A stretch of 64,000 nt of DNA, taken from contig NZ_BONY01000021.1 in the NCBI RefSeq assembly GCF_016862955.1, positions 62,001 to 126,000 on the forward strand. The letters run 5' to 3'. Below, in pieces: positions 1 to 8,967 of the stretch. The notes beneath the pieces are model-generated. The model searched no databases. It was given only the letters and a program-made list of their open reading frames with translations, and was not told the DNA's origin. The DNA comes from Rhizocola hellebori (GTDB taxonomy: Bacteria > Actinomycetota > Actinomycetes > Mycobacteriales > Micromonosporaceae). The position numbers and the translations under genes were made by a program. Position 1 is the stretch's first letter, and every line of letters starts with the position of its first letter.

Positions 1-2
1 CG

Positions 3-3000
3 AAGGTCGAATATCTACCGGCGGCAACGCCTTCGCCGCATTGGCGGGTCACGACGGTGGACGGGACGCAGTACTACTTCGGCCGCCAGCAGCTGCCGGG
101 CTGGACTTCTGGCGGCCGGGAGACCGGTTCGGTCTTGTCGCATGAGATGTTCGCCAACCACAGCGGCGAACCGTGTTTCAGCGCCTCCTCGTACACGGCG
201 TCGCACTGCGCCAAGCCGTACCGGTGGCTGCTGGACTATGTGCTCGACGTGCACGGCAACTCGATGTCGTACTGGTACACCCGCCACGCGAACCTGTCCG
301 GTTCCAACAACTCGGGGCAGACGACGTACAGCTATCACCGCGACGCCACCTTGGATCGCATCGAGTACGGCACCCGAGCGGGCAACGAGACCACCGCCAC
401 CGCCCCGGCGGTGGTGGAGTTCACCAACTCCGACCGTTGCCTGTCCAGCTGCGGGACCGAGGCCGCTCCGAACACCGCCAACTGGTTCGACACCCCGTTC
501 GACCTGCGGTGCACGGCGGCGCCATGCAACGGCAACCTGGCCCCGTCGTACTGGACCACCAAACGCCTCACGAAAGTCACGTCGAAGGTGTGGACCGGGT
601 CGGCGACGACATACAAGACGGTGGACGAGTGGGCGTTCGGGCAGTCGTTTCCCGGCGGCACAGACGTGCCCACCTTGTGGCTGGACTCGATCACTCGCAC
701 CGGCTACGACGCCACAGGCGCGTCGATCACCATGCCGGCGTTGACCACCCACGGCCGCATCGACCGCAACCGGGCCGACTATGACCCGAACGCCAGCATG
801 GCCGACCCGCAAAAATATCGCATCGACTACATCGACACCGAGTCCGGTAGCCGGGTCGAGGTGTCGTACCTGCCGGCCAACGAATCGGCGTGCACATGGT
901 GGTCGGGCAAGCTGGAATCGCAGTGGCCCAACTACAACGACAACCCGTCGCGTTGTTTCCAGCAGTGGGTCAAGAACCGGTCCGGGGTTGAAGGCTGGTC
1001 GTGGTGGCACAAGTTCGTCGTCGACAAGATCACCGAGAATGATCTGGTCAGCGACGCACCCGATGTGGTGACCTCCTACCAGTACACGATGGACGGCGCC
1101 ACGTCGAACCGGCCGCTGGTGCTGTGGGGGTACTCCAACAGTGTGTGGGCCTCGCCTAAGAAGGCCATGTCGTCGTGGAAGGGCTACCCGACGCTCATCA
1201 CCACCGTCGGCGCGCCCGGTCAGACTCAGTCGGTCACGCGGCAGCTGTACTACCGCGGCCTGGACCGCGACACCGGATTGAACACCGGGCAGGAATTCTT
1301 CCGCACCGCCGCGGTCGTCGACTCACTGGGCGGCAGCGTCGTAGACCACCAGGCACTGGGCGGCCGGCTGCGCGAGGAGATCGTCTACGACGGGCCGGCC
1401 GAAATCTCCAAAACCATCCACACCGTCTCGGCGTGGCAGACCGCCGGCGGCACCCTGCCGACCTGGCAGACCCCACCCGAGCGGATCGCCTACATGGTCC
1501 GCGACCAATCGGCCGCCGAGCACACCCGGCTGATCATCGACAAGCAGTGGTCATCGGTCGGGTTCAGCGGCAACCTGGCCAACCACCTCGCCGACGTCAA
1601 CGGCGACGGCAAGGCGGACCTGGTCGCGCAGAACGGCAACGCCGCCTACGTGATGCTCTCGACCGGCTCGTCGTTCGGGCCAGGCAGCCAGTGGTCCTCC
1701 GCGGGCTTTAGTGGCAACCTGGCAAACCACATCGGAGACGTCAACGGCGACGGCAAAGCCGACCTGGTCGCGCAAAACTACAACAGCGCCTTTGTGATGC
1801 TGTCCACCGGCTCGTCGTTCGCCCCAGGCACGCAGTGGTCGTCCGCCTCGTTCAGCGGCAATCTGACCAACCTGCTCAAGGACGTCAACGGCGACGGCAA
1901 GGCAGATCTGGTCGCGCAGAACGGCAACGCCGCCTACGTGATGCTCTCGACCGGCTCAGCGTTCGGGCCGGGCAGCCAGTGGTCCTCCGCGGGTTTTAGC
2001 GGCAACCTGGCCAATCACATCGTTGATGTCACCGGCGACGGGAAGGCCGACCTGGTCGCCCAGAATGCCAGCAACGCGTTTGTGGCGCCGTCAACCGGAT
2101 CGTCGTTCGGTCCGGTCGCCCAATGGTCGTCAGCGGCATTCTCCGGTGCGGCAGCGAACCTGATCGGTGACGTCAGCGGCGACGGTAAAGCCGACCCGGT
2201 GGCGCAGAACATTGGCAACTCCTCGGTGATGCTGTCCACCGGCAGCGCGTTCGGTGCGCCGACAGCGTGGTCGGCGATGTCGTTCATCGGCACCCTGGCC
2301 AACCTGATCGGTGACGTCAGCGGCGACGGCAAGGCCGATCTGGTCGCCCTGGACGGCGCGCGCTCACGTGTTCTGCTGTCAACCGGCGAGTTCGGGCAGC
2401 CCACCTGGCGCACCCGGACCATCGCCTACGGCTGGAATACCACCTATGGCACCCTGGACACCGCCGAGGACCAAGGCAACAGCGCCCTATCCGGCGACGA
2501 AACCTGCACCCGGCAGTGGTACGTCCACAACACCACCAGCTGGATCATCGGCGCACTGTCACGCACCGAAACCGTCGGCGTCGGCTGCGCGGCAACACCG
2601 GCCTACCCCACCGACCTGCTCGACGACGAACGCACCAGCTATGACGGGCTCGCCTACGGCGTAGCGCCCACCCGCGGGCTGCCCACCCGCACCGAGACCG
2701 TCAAATCCCACAACGGCACCACTCCGACCGGATTTGTCGTCACCGAATCCGGCTACGACCAGTGGGGGCGACCGCTGTGGGACAAAGACCCGCTGGGCAA
2801 CCAAACCGACTATACCTATACCCACGACAGCGCCGGGCTACTTCAGTCAGACACCGAAACCAGCCCGCCACCGGTGGCTGCCGCCGCCCGGCACACCACC
2901 ACCACGACCTACGACGTGCTGCGCGGCCTGCCGCTGAACGTCACCGACCCCAACAGCAAGGTGACCACCGGCACCTACGACCCGTTGGGTCGCCTCCAAA

Positions 3001-5939
3001 CTGTCCGCCAGCCCGGCAACACCGGCACCAATCCGGACGTCGAGTACGGCTACTCGCTGACCAAAACCGGCGTGCCATGGGTGCATGCCAAAGCGTTGGG
3101 CCCCAACGGAAACCAGATAAGCAGCTACGACATCTACGACGGGCTGCTGCGGCCACGACAGACGCAGAACACTGCACCCGACGGCAACCGCACCATCACC
3201 GACACCCACCACGACAGCCGCGGCCTGATCGTCAAGGAGTCCGTCTACTACAACGCCTCCGTCCCCACCTCCAGCCTGGACAGCGCCGCCGACACCGCCA
3301 TCGAACGGCAACAGCGCTACTCCCACGACGGCGCCGAACGGCAAACCCACCAGCAGCTGTGGAAAAACAACGTCAAACAGTTCGAGACCATCACCGACTA
3401 TCTCGGTGACCGTGTCGGTGTTGTTCCACCCGCGGGCGGCACACCCACCCAGGTGATCTACGACGCCCGCGGCCGGCTGACCGAGAAACGCCAATTCTCC
3501 GGCCTCCCGTTCACCGGCGCTTTCGACAAAACCCTCTACACCTACGACGGCGCCAACCGGCTCACCACCGTCAAAGACCCCGCCAACAACACCTGGACCT
3601 ACAAATACGACCTCCTCGGACGCGAATACGAGCGCATCGACCCGGACTCCGGAACGTCCAAGACGGTCTACGACGACGCCGACCAGATCACCTCAAGCGA
3701 AGACGGCCGCGGCCAGAAACTGTTCTACGAATACGACAACCTCGGCCGCCGACTCAAACGCCGTGCCGACACCGCCGCAGGCACTATCCTGGCCTCCTGG
3801 ACCTACGACACCGTCGCCAAAGGCACGCTGACCTCCACGTCGCGATTCGACGGGGCAGACACCTACACCACGGCAGTCGACTCCTACGACGACGGCTACC
3901 GGCCCCTGTCCACCACCGAAACTATCCCAGGCTTCGGCACCGGCGGCGCCACCCTGACCTACACCGTCACCAACACGTACAAGGCCAACGGTGCTCCGCA
4001 CACCGTGGCCGTGCCTTCAGTCGGCGGCCTACCCGCTGAGACCCTGACCTCCACGTACACCGACCAGGGCATGCCCGACACCGTCACCTCGGGACAGGCC
4101 ACCTACCTTGCCGACACCATCCACGCCTATGACGGCGCCGTGCTTGAGCAGCGCCTCGGCGCGGCCGGCAAACAGGTCAAGCTGACCAACCAATACGACG
4201 CCGCCACCCGCCGCCTACAGATGCAGAGCCTGTTCACCGAATCACCGACCACGCCCGGCACCTTCGGCACCGCCAAATACGACAACGACTACACCTACGA
4301 CCCAGCCGGCAACATCACCAACACCGGCACACTCACCAACGGCGTACGCGACCAGGCCGAATGCCTGCGCTACGACTACCTGCGCCGCCTCACCGAAGCC
4401 TGGACCCAAACCACTACCACCTGCGCCACTCCCCAACGCACGGGCACCGATCCCTACTGGCGGCAATGGACGTTCGACTCAGTCGGCAGCCGACTCACCC
4501 AGACCGACAAGAACGGCGCCGGTGACTCCAGCTGGACCTACCAGGTCGGTTCCGCAGGAGCGGTCAAACCGCATCAGGTCAAGCAGGTCACCTCCACGGG
4601 TCCACTGGCTTCACCCATCCGCACCTTCTCCTACGACCCCGCGGGCAACACTCTGACGCGCACCACCGACACCGGCGCCGGCCAAACCCTCGCCTGGGAC
4701 AAAGAGGGCCACCTCGCCACCCTCGCCGAGGCAGGCGTCACCACCACCTACGTGTACGACACCACCGGCAGGCGCCTCATCTCCGCCACTCCCACCAAGA
4801 AAACCCTTTACCTACCCGACGGCACCGAACTGGAAAAACTCGGAACCGCCAACCCACTCGGCCGACGAAACTACGGGGTCGCCGTACGCGACGCGTCGGG
4901 ACTGAAATGGATCTTCACCAACCATCAACAATCCTCTACTGTCCAGGTTGACTCGACCACGCTGGCCTCCGTACGGCGCCGATTCATGCCCTACGGCGAG
5001 TTGCGGGGAACTCAGCCCGCCGGCTGGGTCGGCACCAACACTTTCGTTACCGGCACCAAGGACGACACTGGCCTCATCCATCTCGGCGCCCGTGAATACG
5101 ACCAGAGCCTAGGCCGCTTCATCTCCATCGACCCCATATTCAATCTTGCAGACCCACAGTCGTGGCACGGCTACTCCTACGCTGCAAACACACCGGTCAC
5201 CCTGAGCGATCCCAGCGGACTCGAAAACCTGCCATACGACTTCCCCGGTACAGGAAACTCCTCGCAAGGACCGGGTAACGGCGGAGACCGCACAAGTGGA
5301 TCGCCCAACGGATCCTGGCTACAGGCAGGCAAGGTACCGGGCACTCCCAGGATCCTGGTGCGACGCACACCAAAGATGCAGAGCGGAGGAGCATCAACCT
5401 CAGGCGGGCCGAGCAAGTTCAAGAACGCGAGGCTCCGAGAGATGGAGGGGCGGGAGCTAGAAGATCCTAAAGCACCAGGCGCCACCCAGCCGGTCAATCC
5501 CACAACGCAGCCAGCACGGCCTGTCAAGCCACCGCAGATGCGTACAAGCCCGCCGGCGGCCAAAACACCTAATCCCAAGGGGGGATCGGCGACAGCGAAA
5601 TCCGGTGCAAGCCAGGAGGCGACAATCTCCCAGAAAACCGGGCTTCCACGGAATACAGGACCCAATCAGGACAGGTTAGTAGATCCCAAAGGCAAGGCCA
5701 CCAAGCCTGACTTCCGCATAGAGGAATCGATCAAACAGCGGGGGACAATACTCGAGTCGAAAGATGTCGCTAAGTTAGAATTCCGTGGCCAGCTTCGCTC
5801 CATGATGGCCAGCGCGAGATCTATGGGCGTCCCGCTTGAGATTGTTGTAAGGCCCACCACAATCATTCCAAACAGTGGCGGACTTGCTAGGGCGATAGCG
5901 AGAGGTTGGATCAGGATTACGCGATTGGACAGACTGTGA
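3..5939 (+). CDS. RHS/YD-repeat polymorphic toxin with C-terminal nuclease domain (5' end outside window)
   Basis: Very large secreted-type RHS protein. The frame is open from base 3 and continues upstream, so the N-terminus is missing; the GTG at 57 is only an internal codon. Visible parts are an N-terminal wall/TcdB-like stretch, six FG-GAP units with DVNGDGKADLV calcium-type loops (1548-2411), many YD repeats (about 2700-4900) and the conserved RHS core end (GAREYDQSLGRFISIDP, near 5085). After this comes a Pro/Gly/Ser-rich variable region and a tip domain (about 5690-5930). In RHS toxins the core forms a shell around the tip toxin. The tip has PDF followed by an ESK triad, fitting a PD-(D/E)xK restriction-endonuclease fold, so I infer a DNase effector. 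The stop overlaps the next start (TGATG), which suggests translational coupling to immunity. The RHS assignment is secure; the nuclease assignment rests on the motif. Confidence 0.9.
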   Translation, partial: KVEYLPAATPSPHWRVTTVDGTQYYFGRQQLPGWTSGGRETGSVLSHEMFANHSGEPCFSASSYTASHCAKPYRWLLDYVLDVHGNSMSYWYTRHANLSGSNNSGQTTYSYHRDATLDRIEYGTRAGNETTATAPAVVEFTNSDRCLSSCGTEAAPNTANWFDTPFDLRCTAAPCNGNLAPSYWTTKRLTKVTSKVWTGSATTYKTVDEWAFGQSFPGGTDVPTLWLDSITRTGYDATGASITMPALTTHGRIDRNRADYDPNASMADPQKYRIDYIDTESGSRVEVSYLPANESACTWWSGKLESQWPNYNDNPSRCFQQWVKNRSGVEGWSWWHKFVVDKITENDLVSDAPDVVTSYQYTMDGATSNRPLVLWGYSNSVWASPKKAMSSWKGYPTLITTVGAPGQTQSVTRQLYYRGLDRDTGLNTGQEFFRTAAVVDSLGGSVVDHQALGGRLREEIVYDGPAEISKTIHTVSAWQTAGGTLPTWQTPPERIAYMVRDQSAAEHTRLIIDKQWSSVGFSGNLANHLADVNGDGKADLVAQNGNAAYVMLSTGSSFGPGSQWSSAGFSGNLANHIGDVNGDGKADLVAQNYNSAFVMLSTGSSFAPGTQWSSASFSGNLTNLLKDVNGDGKADLVAQNGNAAYVMLSTGSAFGPGSQWSSAGFSGNLANHIVDVTGDGKADLVAQNASNAFVAPSTGSSFGPVAQWSSAAFSGAAANLIGDVSGDGKADPVAQNIGNSSVMLSTGSAFGAPTAWSAMSFIGTLANLIGDVSGDGKADLVALDGARSRVLLSTGEFGQPTWRTRTIAYGWNTTYGTLDTAEDQGNSALSGDETCTRQWYVHNTTSWIIGALSRTETVGVGCAATPAYPTDLLDDERTSYDGLAYGVAPTRGLPTRTETVKSHNGTTPTGFVVTESGYDQWGRPLWDKDPLGNQTDYTYTHDSAGLLQSDTETSPPPVAAAARHTTTTTYDVLRGLPLNVTDPNSKVTTGTYDPLGRLQTVRQPGNTGTNPDVEYGYSLTKTGVPWVHAKALGPNGNQISSYDIYDGLLRPRQTQNTAPDGNRTITDTHHDSRGLIVKESVYYNASVPTSSLDSAADTAIERQQRYSHDGAERQTHQQLWKNNVKQFETITDYLGDRVGVVPPAGGTPTQVIYDARGRLTEKRQFSGLPFTGAFDKTLYTYDGANRLTTVKDPANNTWTYKYDLLGREYERIDPDSGTSKTVYDDADQITSSEDGRGQKLFYEYDNLGRRLKRRADTAAGTILASWTYDTVAKGTLTSTSRFDGADTYTTAVDSYDDGYRPLSTTETIPGFGTGGATLTYTVTNTYKANGAPHTVAVPSVGGLPAETLTSTYTDQGMPDTVTSGQATYLADTIHAYDGAVLEQRLGAAGKQVKLTNQYDAATRRLQMQSLFTESPTTPGTFGTAKYDNDYTYDPAGNITNTGTLTNGVRDQAECLRYDYLRRLTEAWTQTTTTCATPQRTGTDPYWRQWTFDSVGSRLTQTDKNGAGDSSWTYQVGSAGAVKPHQVKQVTSTGPLASPIRTFSYDPAGNTLTRTTDTGAGQTLAWDKEGHLATLAEAGVTTTYVYDTTGRRLISATPTKKTLYLPDGTELEKLGTANPLGRRNYGVAVRDASGLKWIFTNHQQSSTVQVDSTTLASVRRRFMPYGELRGTQPAGWVGTNTFVTGTKDDTGLIHLGAREYDQSLGRFISIDPIFNLADPQSWHGYSYAANTPVTLSDPSGLENLPYDFPGTGNSSQGPGNGGDRTSGSPNGSWLQAGKVPGTPRILVRRTPKMQSGGASTSGGPSKFKNARLREMEGRELEDPKAPGATQPVNPTTQPARPVKPPQMRTSPPAAKTPNPKGGSATAKSGASQEATISQKTGLPRNTGPNQDRLVDPKGKATKPDFRIEESIKQRGTILESKDVAKLEFRGQLRSMMASARSMGVPLEIVVRPTTIIPNSGGLARAIARGWIRITRLDRL
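1548..2411 (+). repeat. Six tandem 144-bp repeats encoding FG-GAP/VCBS units
   Basis: Conserved Trp codons opening each unit lie at 1548, 1692, 1836, 1980, 2124 and 2268, exactly 144 bp (48 codons) apart. Each unit carries a D-V-x-G-D-G-K-A-D loop of the calcium-binding FG-GAP type and an LSTGS strand. Units 1, 2 and 4 are nearly identical at DNA level while units 5 and 6 have diverged, which implies recent duplication of the early units. The array is in frame inside the RHS gene. Confidence 0.9.
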
Positions 5940-6754
5940 TGGCGGCCAGTGACCACCTCCTTGTAGACATCGTCTACGATAGATCAATCAGTCCCGATGT
6001 CGATGCGGAGCACTCGAGTGGCGTCGTCGTCGACGACGTGGCGCGATGGCTGGAACAATGGCTGCTTATTAGTACTACCCACTCGACAATGACAGTGTGG
6101 GACTCAAGCCCGACCCATCGAAAAGATATTGATCTGGCGCTACCCGGGCACCTCGGCAAAGAGTTGGAGTCTCAAACAAGATCACTCGAAGGGGGCCATG
6201 TCGGCATGGTGGAGCTGAGAGTCCGAAATCGCGAATTCATCATGATAGTAGGCATTGATGATGATGTTGTGGCACGCATAGGGGATCGGCAGCTCTTGCC
6301 CAACGATCTTAGTTTGCAGATTTTGCGCAAGACGGTCGATGGCAAACCTGCAGAGCAGTTCGCCTATGACTTCCTCAAAGAAGCCTGCACTAGGACGTCC
6401 CCTGCCTGGGGGGCGATTTATAGGCAATCGGAATATGACTTCAAAGTCATGCAACAGACCCCAAGTGTTGAGGCCATTGGCCGGGACTTCGGGCGATTTC
6501 TGCCCGGCCTGTTCGCTGTCAACTACTTTGGCGAGCGTTATGTGACGCTCTTCGGCGATCGTCGGATAGCACAATTGAAACCGCAAGTCGTCGAGCCGGC
6601 CGGCTCGGGTGTCGTCGTGTCGGTCGCTTCCCCTGGCAACTGGCAGGCTGCCGAGTCTTCGTACGCTGAAGTGCTGGACACCCTAGGACGCGAGCATTTC
6701 TTTGATCGTGATAACGACACGAGAATGACGGTGGCCCCTACGTTCGACTCCTAA
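5939..6754 (+). CDS. Putative immunity protein for the RHS nuclease toxin
   Basis: A 271-residue soluble protein directly after the toxin. I chose the ATG at 5939 because it overlaps the toxin stop (TGATG) and is in frame; the upstream TTG at 5906 would lie wholly inside the toxin gene. There is no signal peptide or membrane segment. Around residues 180-200 the FLPGLFAVNYFG stretch resembles the Imm52-type immunity family as I remember it, but I could not search it. By the usual RHS arrangement, its role would be to bind and block the toxin tip in the producing cell. Base composition looks less GC-rich than neighbouring core genes, as is common for swapped toxin-immunity modules. Immunity role probable from position; the family name is tentative. 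Confidence 0.65.
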   Translation: MAASDHLLVDIVYDRSISPDVDAEHSSGVVVDDVARWLEQWLLISTTHSTMTVWDSSPTHRKDIDLALPGHLGKELESQTRSLEGGHVGMVELRVRNREFIMIVGIDDDVVARIGDRQLLPNDLSLQILRKTVDGKPAEQFAYDFLKEACTRTSPAWGAIYRQSEYDFKVMQQTPSVEAIGRDFGRFLPGLFAVNYFGERYVTLFGDRRIAQLKPQVVEPAGSGVVVSVASPGNWQAAESSYAEVLDTLGREHFFDRDNDTRMTVAPTFDS

Positions 6755-6883
6755 GGATCGTTGCGAGCACGTCAACGGACTGGCTGCTGCCTGTCTCATG
6801 CATGCCTGCATGCTTTTTGGCCGCGCCACAACCGCCGCAAGAGCATTGCTCCGACACCTAGCCCCCGGCCAATCCCGCCGATT

Positions 6884-6913
6884 ACGGTCGCCGCTATAGC
6901 AAGCGGCGACCGT
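6884..6913. terminator. Bidirectional hairpin terminator between convergent genes
   Basis: A perfect 12-bp inverted repeat (6884-6895 with 6902-6913, 6-nt loop) lies between the plus-strand immunity gene and the minus-strand membrane gene. It is GC-rich without a U-tract, usual for high-GC actinomycetes. The remainder of 6755-7057 shows nothing recognisable beyond a short GCATGC-rich stretch. Confidence 0.6.
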
Positions 6914-7057
6914 TGTCCCGTCTTCAGAAGTACGACCCCTCGTGTGCACCGAGCTTGGTCGATCGTACGCGGATGGTGGCATCTACTGATATTCGCTGGC
7001 TGTTTGGGGGCGGGTTGAGCGAGACCCCAGCCAGGGTGGCGTGATCGGCGATTTCAT

Positions 7058-8449
7058 TTAGCGAAGGCGGTTGCATGGCACGATTACCGCCCAGCCTGGG
7101 TGGCCTGATGGCTCGCCGTTGAACGCTTCGACGCTGCCGTTGCCGGGGTCGATGAAGACCGACCGGTTGGTGCGGTCCTGGCAGGTGATCCGGGCTCGGG
7201 TTACCGCCTGGTCCCAGGGTGAGAGCTCGTTGGCTCGCGGCGATACGGTGCGGTAGCTGAAGGCGAAGACGAGCCCGACGCCGATGAAGGTGAGTACCAA
7301 CGGCAGCACGGCTGTGCGGCGGGTGCTTTCGGGTTTGGGCAGCATCAGCGCGGCGAGCGCCGAGAACAGCATCAGCTCGGGGGCGATGACGTAGCGCAGC
7401 TCGGTTCCGCCGTACTGCATCGCGGTGGCGCACACAAACCCGATCGCGGTCAGGCCCATCAGGGCGGCGATCTTCCAGGCGGGACGGGTCAGCCCGACCG
7501 CCGCCACCACCACGAACAAGGCAAGTACCAGCCAGGACACCTGTGCCAGCCACGGCGGCTGCACCGCCTGGCTGCCCTGGCCGGTGATGCCGTAGCCGAA
7601 CATCGAGTGCGGCAACGCCCAATCGGATGTGACCTGCAGCGCCCACACCGGATCCCAATTCGATGGCACGATCCCCGGCCGCCAGGTCAGACCCAGCGCC
7701 AACGCGACCAGGTTGCCCGCCAACGCCACCAGCAGGCCCGCCACCATCGTGACCTCGGCCAGCCCACGACGGGCGTACAAGCGCAGCAAAGCCAACGGCA
7801 GCACGATGACAGCCAGGAAGGTGCTCATCGCCACCGCGAGCACCGCAAGCACCGCGACGATCTGCGAAGCCCGCCGTTTGGGCACCCACAACACCATCCA
7901 CATCGCGGTGTAGACGGCGGCAAACTGCAATGTGGCCACATTGTTCGACGCGGCCGCCGCGACGTTTTCTCCTACCGGCACCGCCACTACCGGCACAGCC
8001 GCGATCAGCCGCGCCAGCGGATGGCGCAGATGCTGATGGCTGGCCAGGTACACCCCGACCGCCATCAGCCCGGTGACCAGCGCCGCCTCGATGGTCAGCA
8101 CCGCCGGACCCCACTCGATCGGCGCCCAGCTCGCCGGGATGGCCAACGCCCTCGTCGCCATCACGAAGTAGCCGTTGTGAGGGCGCAGAATCATCTTGAA
8201 CTCGTTGCGGTACAGCGCGTCGGCCAGGAAATTGGCGCCGTCCTCGGCCCAAATGCTGTTGAGCACCCCTGGGCCGTAAGGCACCCGGCCCAAACTGGCC
8301 ACCGCGCCGGCGACGACCGCCAGTGCTGGCCACCACCACCAGCGGGAAAGGTTGGAGCGAGGGGGATCTGGCGGAAACAGACCACGAACCAGATGATCGA
8401 CGAATCGACATAGAATACGATCGAACACGCTAGCAAGGTACACCATCAA
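7058..8449 (-). CDS. Polytopic membrane protein, possible GT-C-like glycosyltransferase (paralogue A)
   Basis: A 463-residue protein with about ten hydrophobic helices. After the first membrane segment is an acidic loop with WAEDGANFLADALYR, then HNGYF; a GT-C-like acidic loop in this position would suit lipid-linked sugar transfer, but this is inference. The last 70 residues are extracytoplasmic and end with an IVPC-type motif. The same landmarks occur in the 510-residue protein at 55656-57188 (WQEDGNDLL, MNGYYLL, ELRYLIPVELLLF, HVPCHRL), so the two are paralogues. The gene stands alone, convergent with the RHS-immunity pair. Several starts are possible near 8449. No named function can be assigned. 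Confidence 0.75.
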   Translation of the reverse strand: MMVYLASVFDRILCRFVDHLVRGLFPPDPPRSNLSRWWWWPALAVVAGAVASLGRVPYGPGVLNSIWAEDGANFLADALYRNEFKMILRPHNGYFVMATRALAIPASWAPIEWGPAVLTIEAALVTGLMAVGVYLASHQHLRHPLARLIAAVPVVAVPVGENVAAAASNNVATLQFAAVYTAMWMVLWVPKRRASQIVAVLAVLAVAMSTFLAVIVLPLALLRLYARRGLAEVTMVAGLLVALAGNLVALALGLTWRPGIVPSNWDPVWALQVTSDWALPHSMFGYGITGQGSQAVQPPWLAQVSWLVLALFVVVAAVGLTRPAWKIAALMGLTAIGFVCATAMQYGGTELRYVIAPELMLFSALAALMLPKPESTRRTAVLPLVLTFIGVGLVFAFSYRTVSPRANELSPWDQAVTRARITCQDRTNRSVFIDPGNGSVEAFNGEPSGHPGWAVIVPCNRLR

Positions 8450-8645
8450 TATTGATCACCATGATGACTATGGCGTTTGATACGCGGCATGCCGATACCC
8501 CATGCCTGACACGGGCCGCTGCGGCGGAAATTCGTAAGCTAAAGCCCCCAACGTGGCGTCAGCTACCGATCCGAACGCCGCCCGCCGTCTCGCCAGCGAG
8601 CACTGCGTTCCGCACCAGGCCCGACGACTGCCGCCCCCGGCGCGT

Positions 8646-8672
8646 CGCGTCGTCACCGACGGTGACGACGCG
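8646..8672. repeat. Perfect 13-bp palindrome in an otherwise empty spacer
   Basis: Arms at 8646-8658 and 8660-8672 are perfectly complementary with one central base. It lies in the 518-bp spacer 8450-8967 between two minus-strand genes. It could be the distal terminator of the NB-ARC gene or an operator for the membrane-protein gene starting at 8449. I see no convincing gene in the rest of this spacer. Confidence 0.4.
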
Positions 8673-8967
8673 CGACACGTTATTCGGCGAGCCTACGGAC
8701 CAGATCCGACCGTCCGCACGGGTGGGGCAACTGATCGCATCGATGTCACATCGACCAGTGTCGCCGGTCATCACGGCCGCCCTCCTCGCCGAGCCCATGC
8801 TCAGCGTGTCAGGCCGAAAACATCGTTAGATTCAGTCCCAGCACGCGGAGCAAGATCGCGGCCGGCCCGAATGGAAACGCACCCAACGTCCGATGCACCT
8901 TCCCTAAGGGCCACAATGTATAGATCCTGCGGTACGAAGGTGATGCCGACGCCCAACCGTCTCGCTC

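Noticed and set aside
1548-2411. Regular repeats as a CRISPR array
   Set aside because: The repeats are 144 bp, contiguous and in frame, encoding FG-GAP units.
5906-5938. TTG start for the immunity gene at 5906
   Set aside because: It lies entirely inside the toxin gene; the ATG at 5939 overlapping the toxin stop is the usual coupled start.
6924-8411. Alternative minus-strand frame overlapping the membrane protein
   Set aside because: Arg/Gly-rich composition without membrane helices; the frame at 7058-8449 is clearly the gene.
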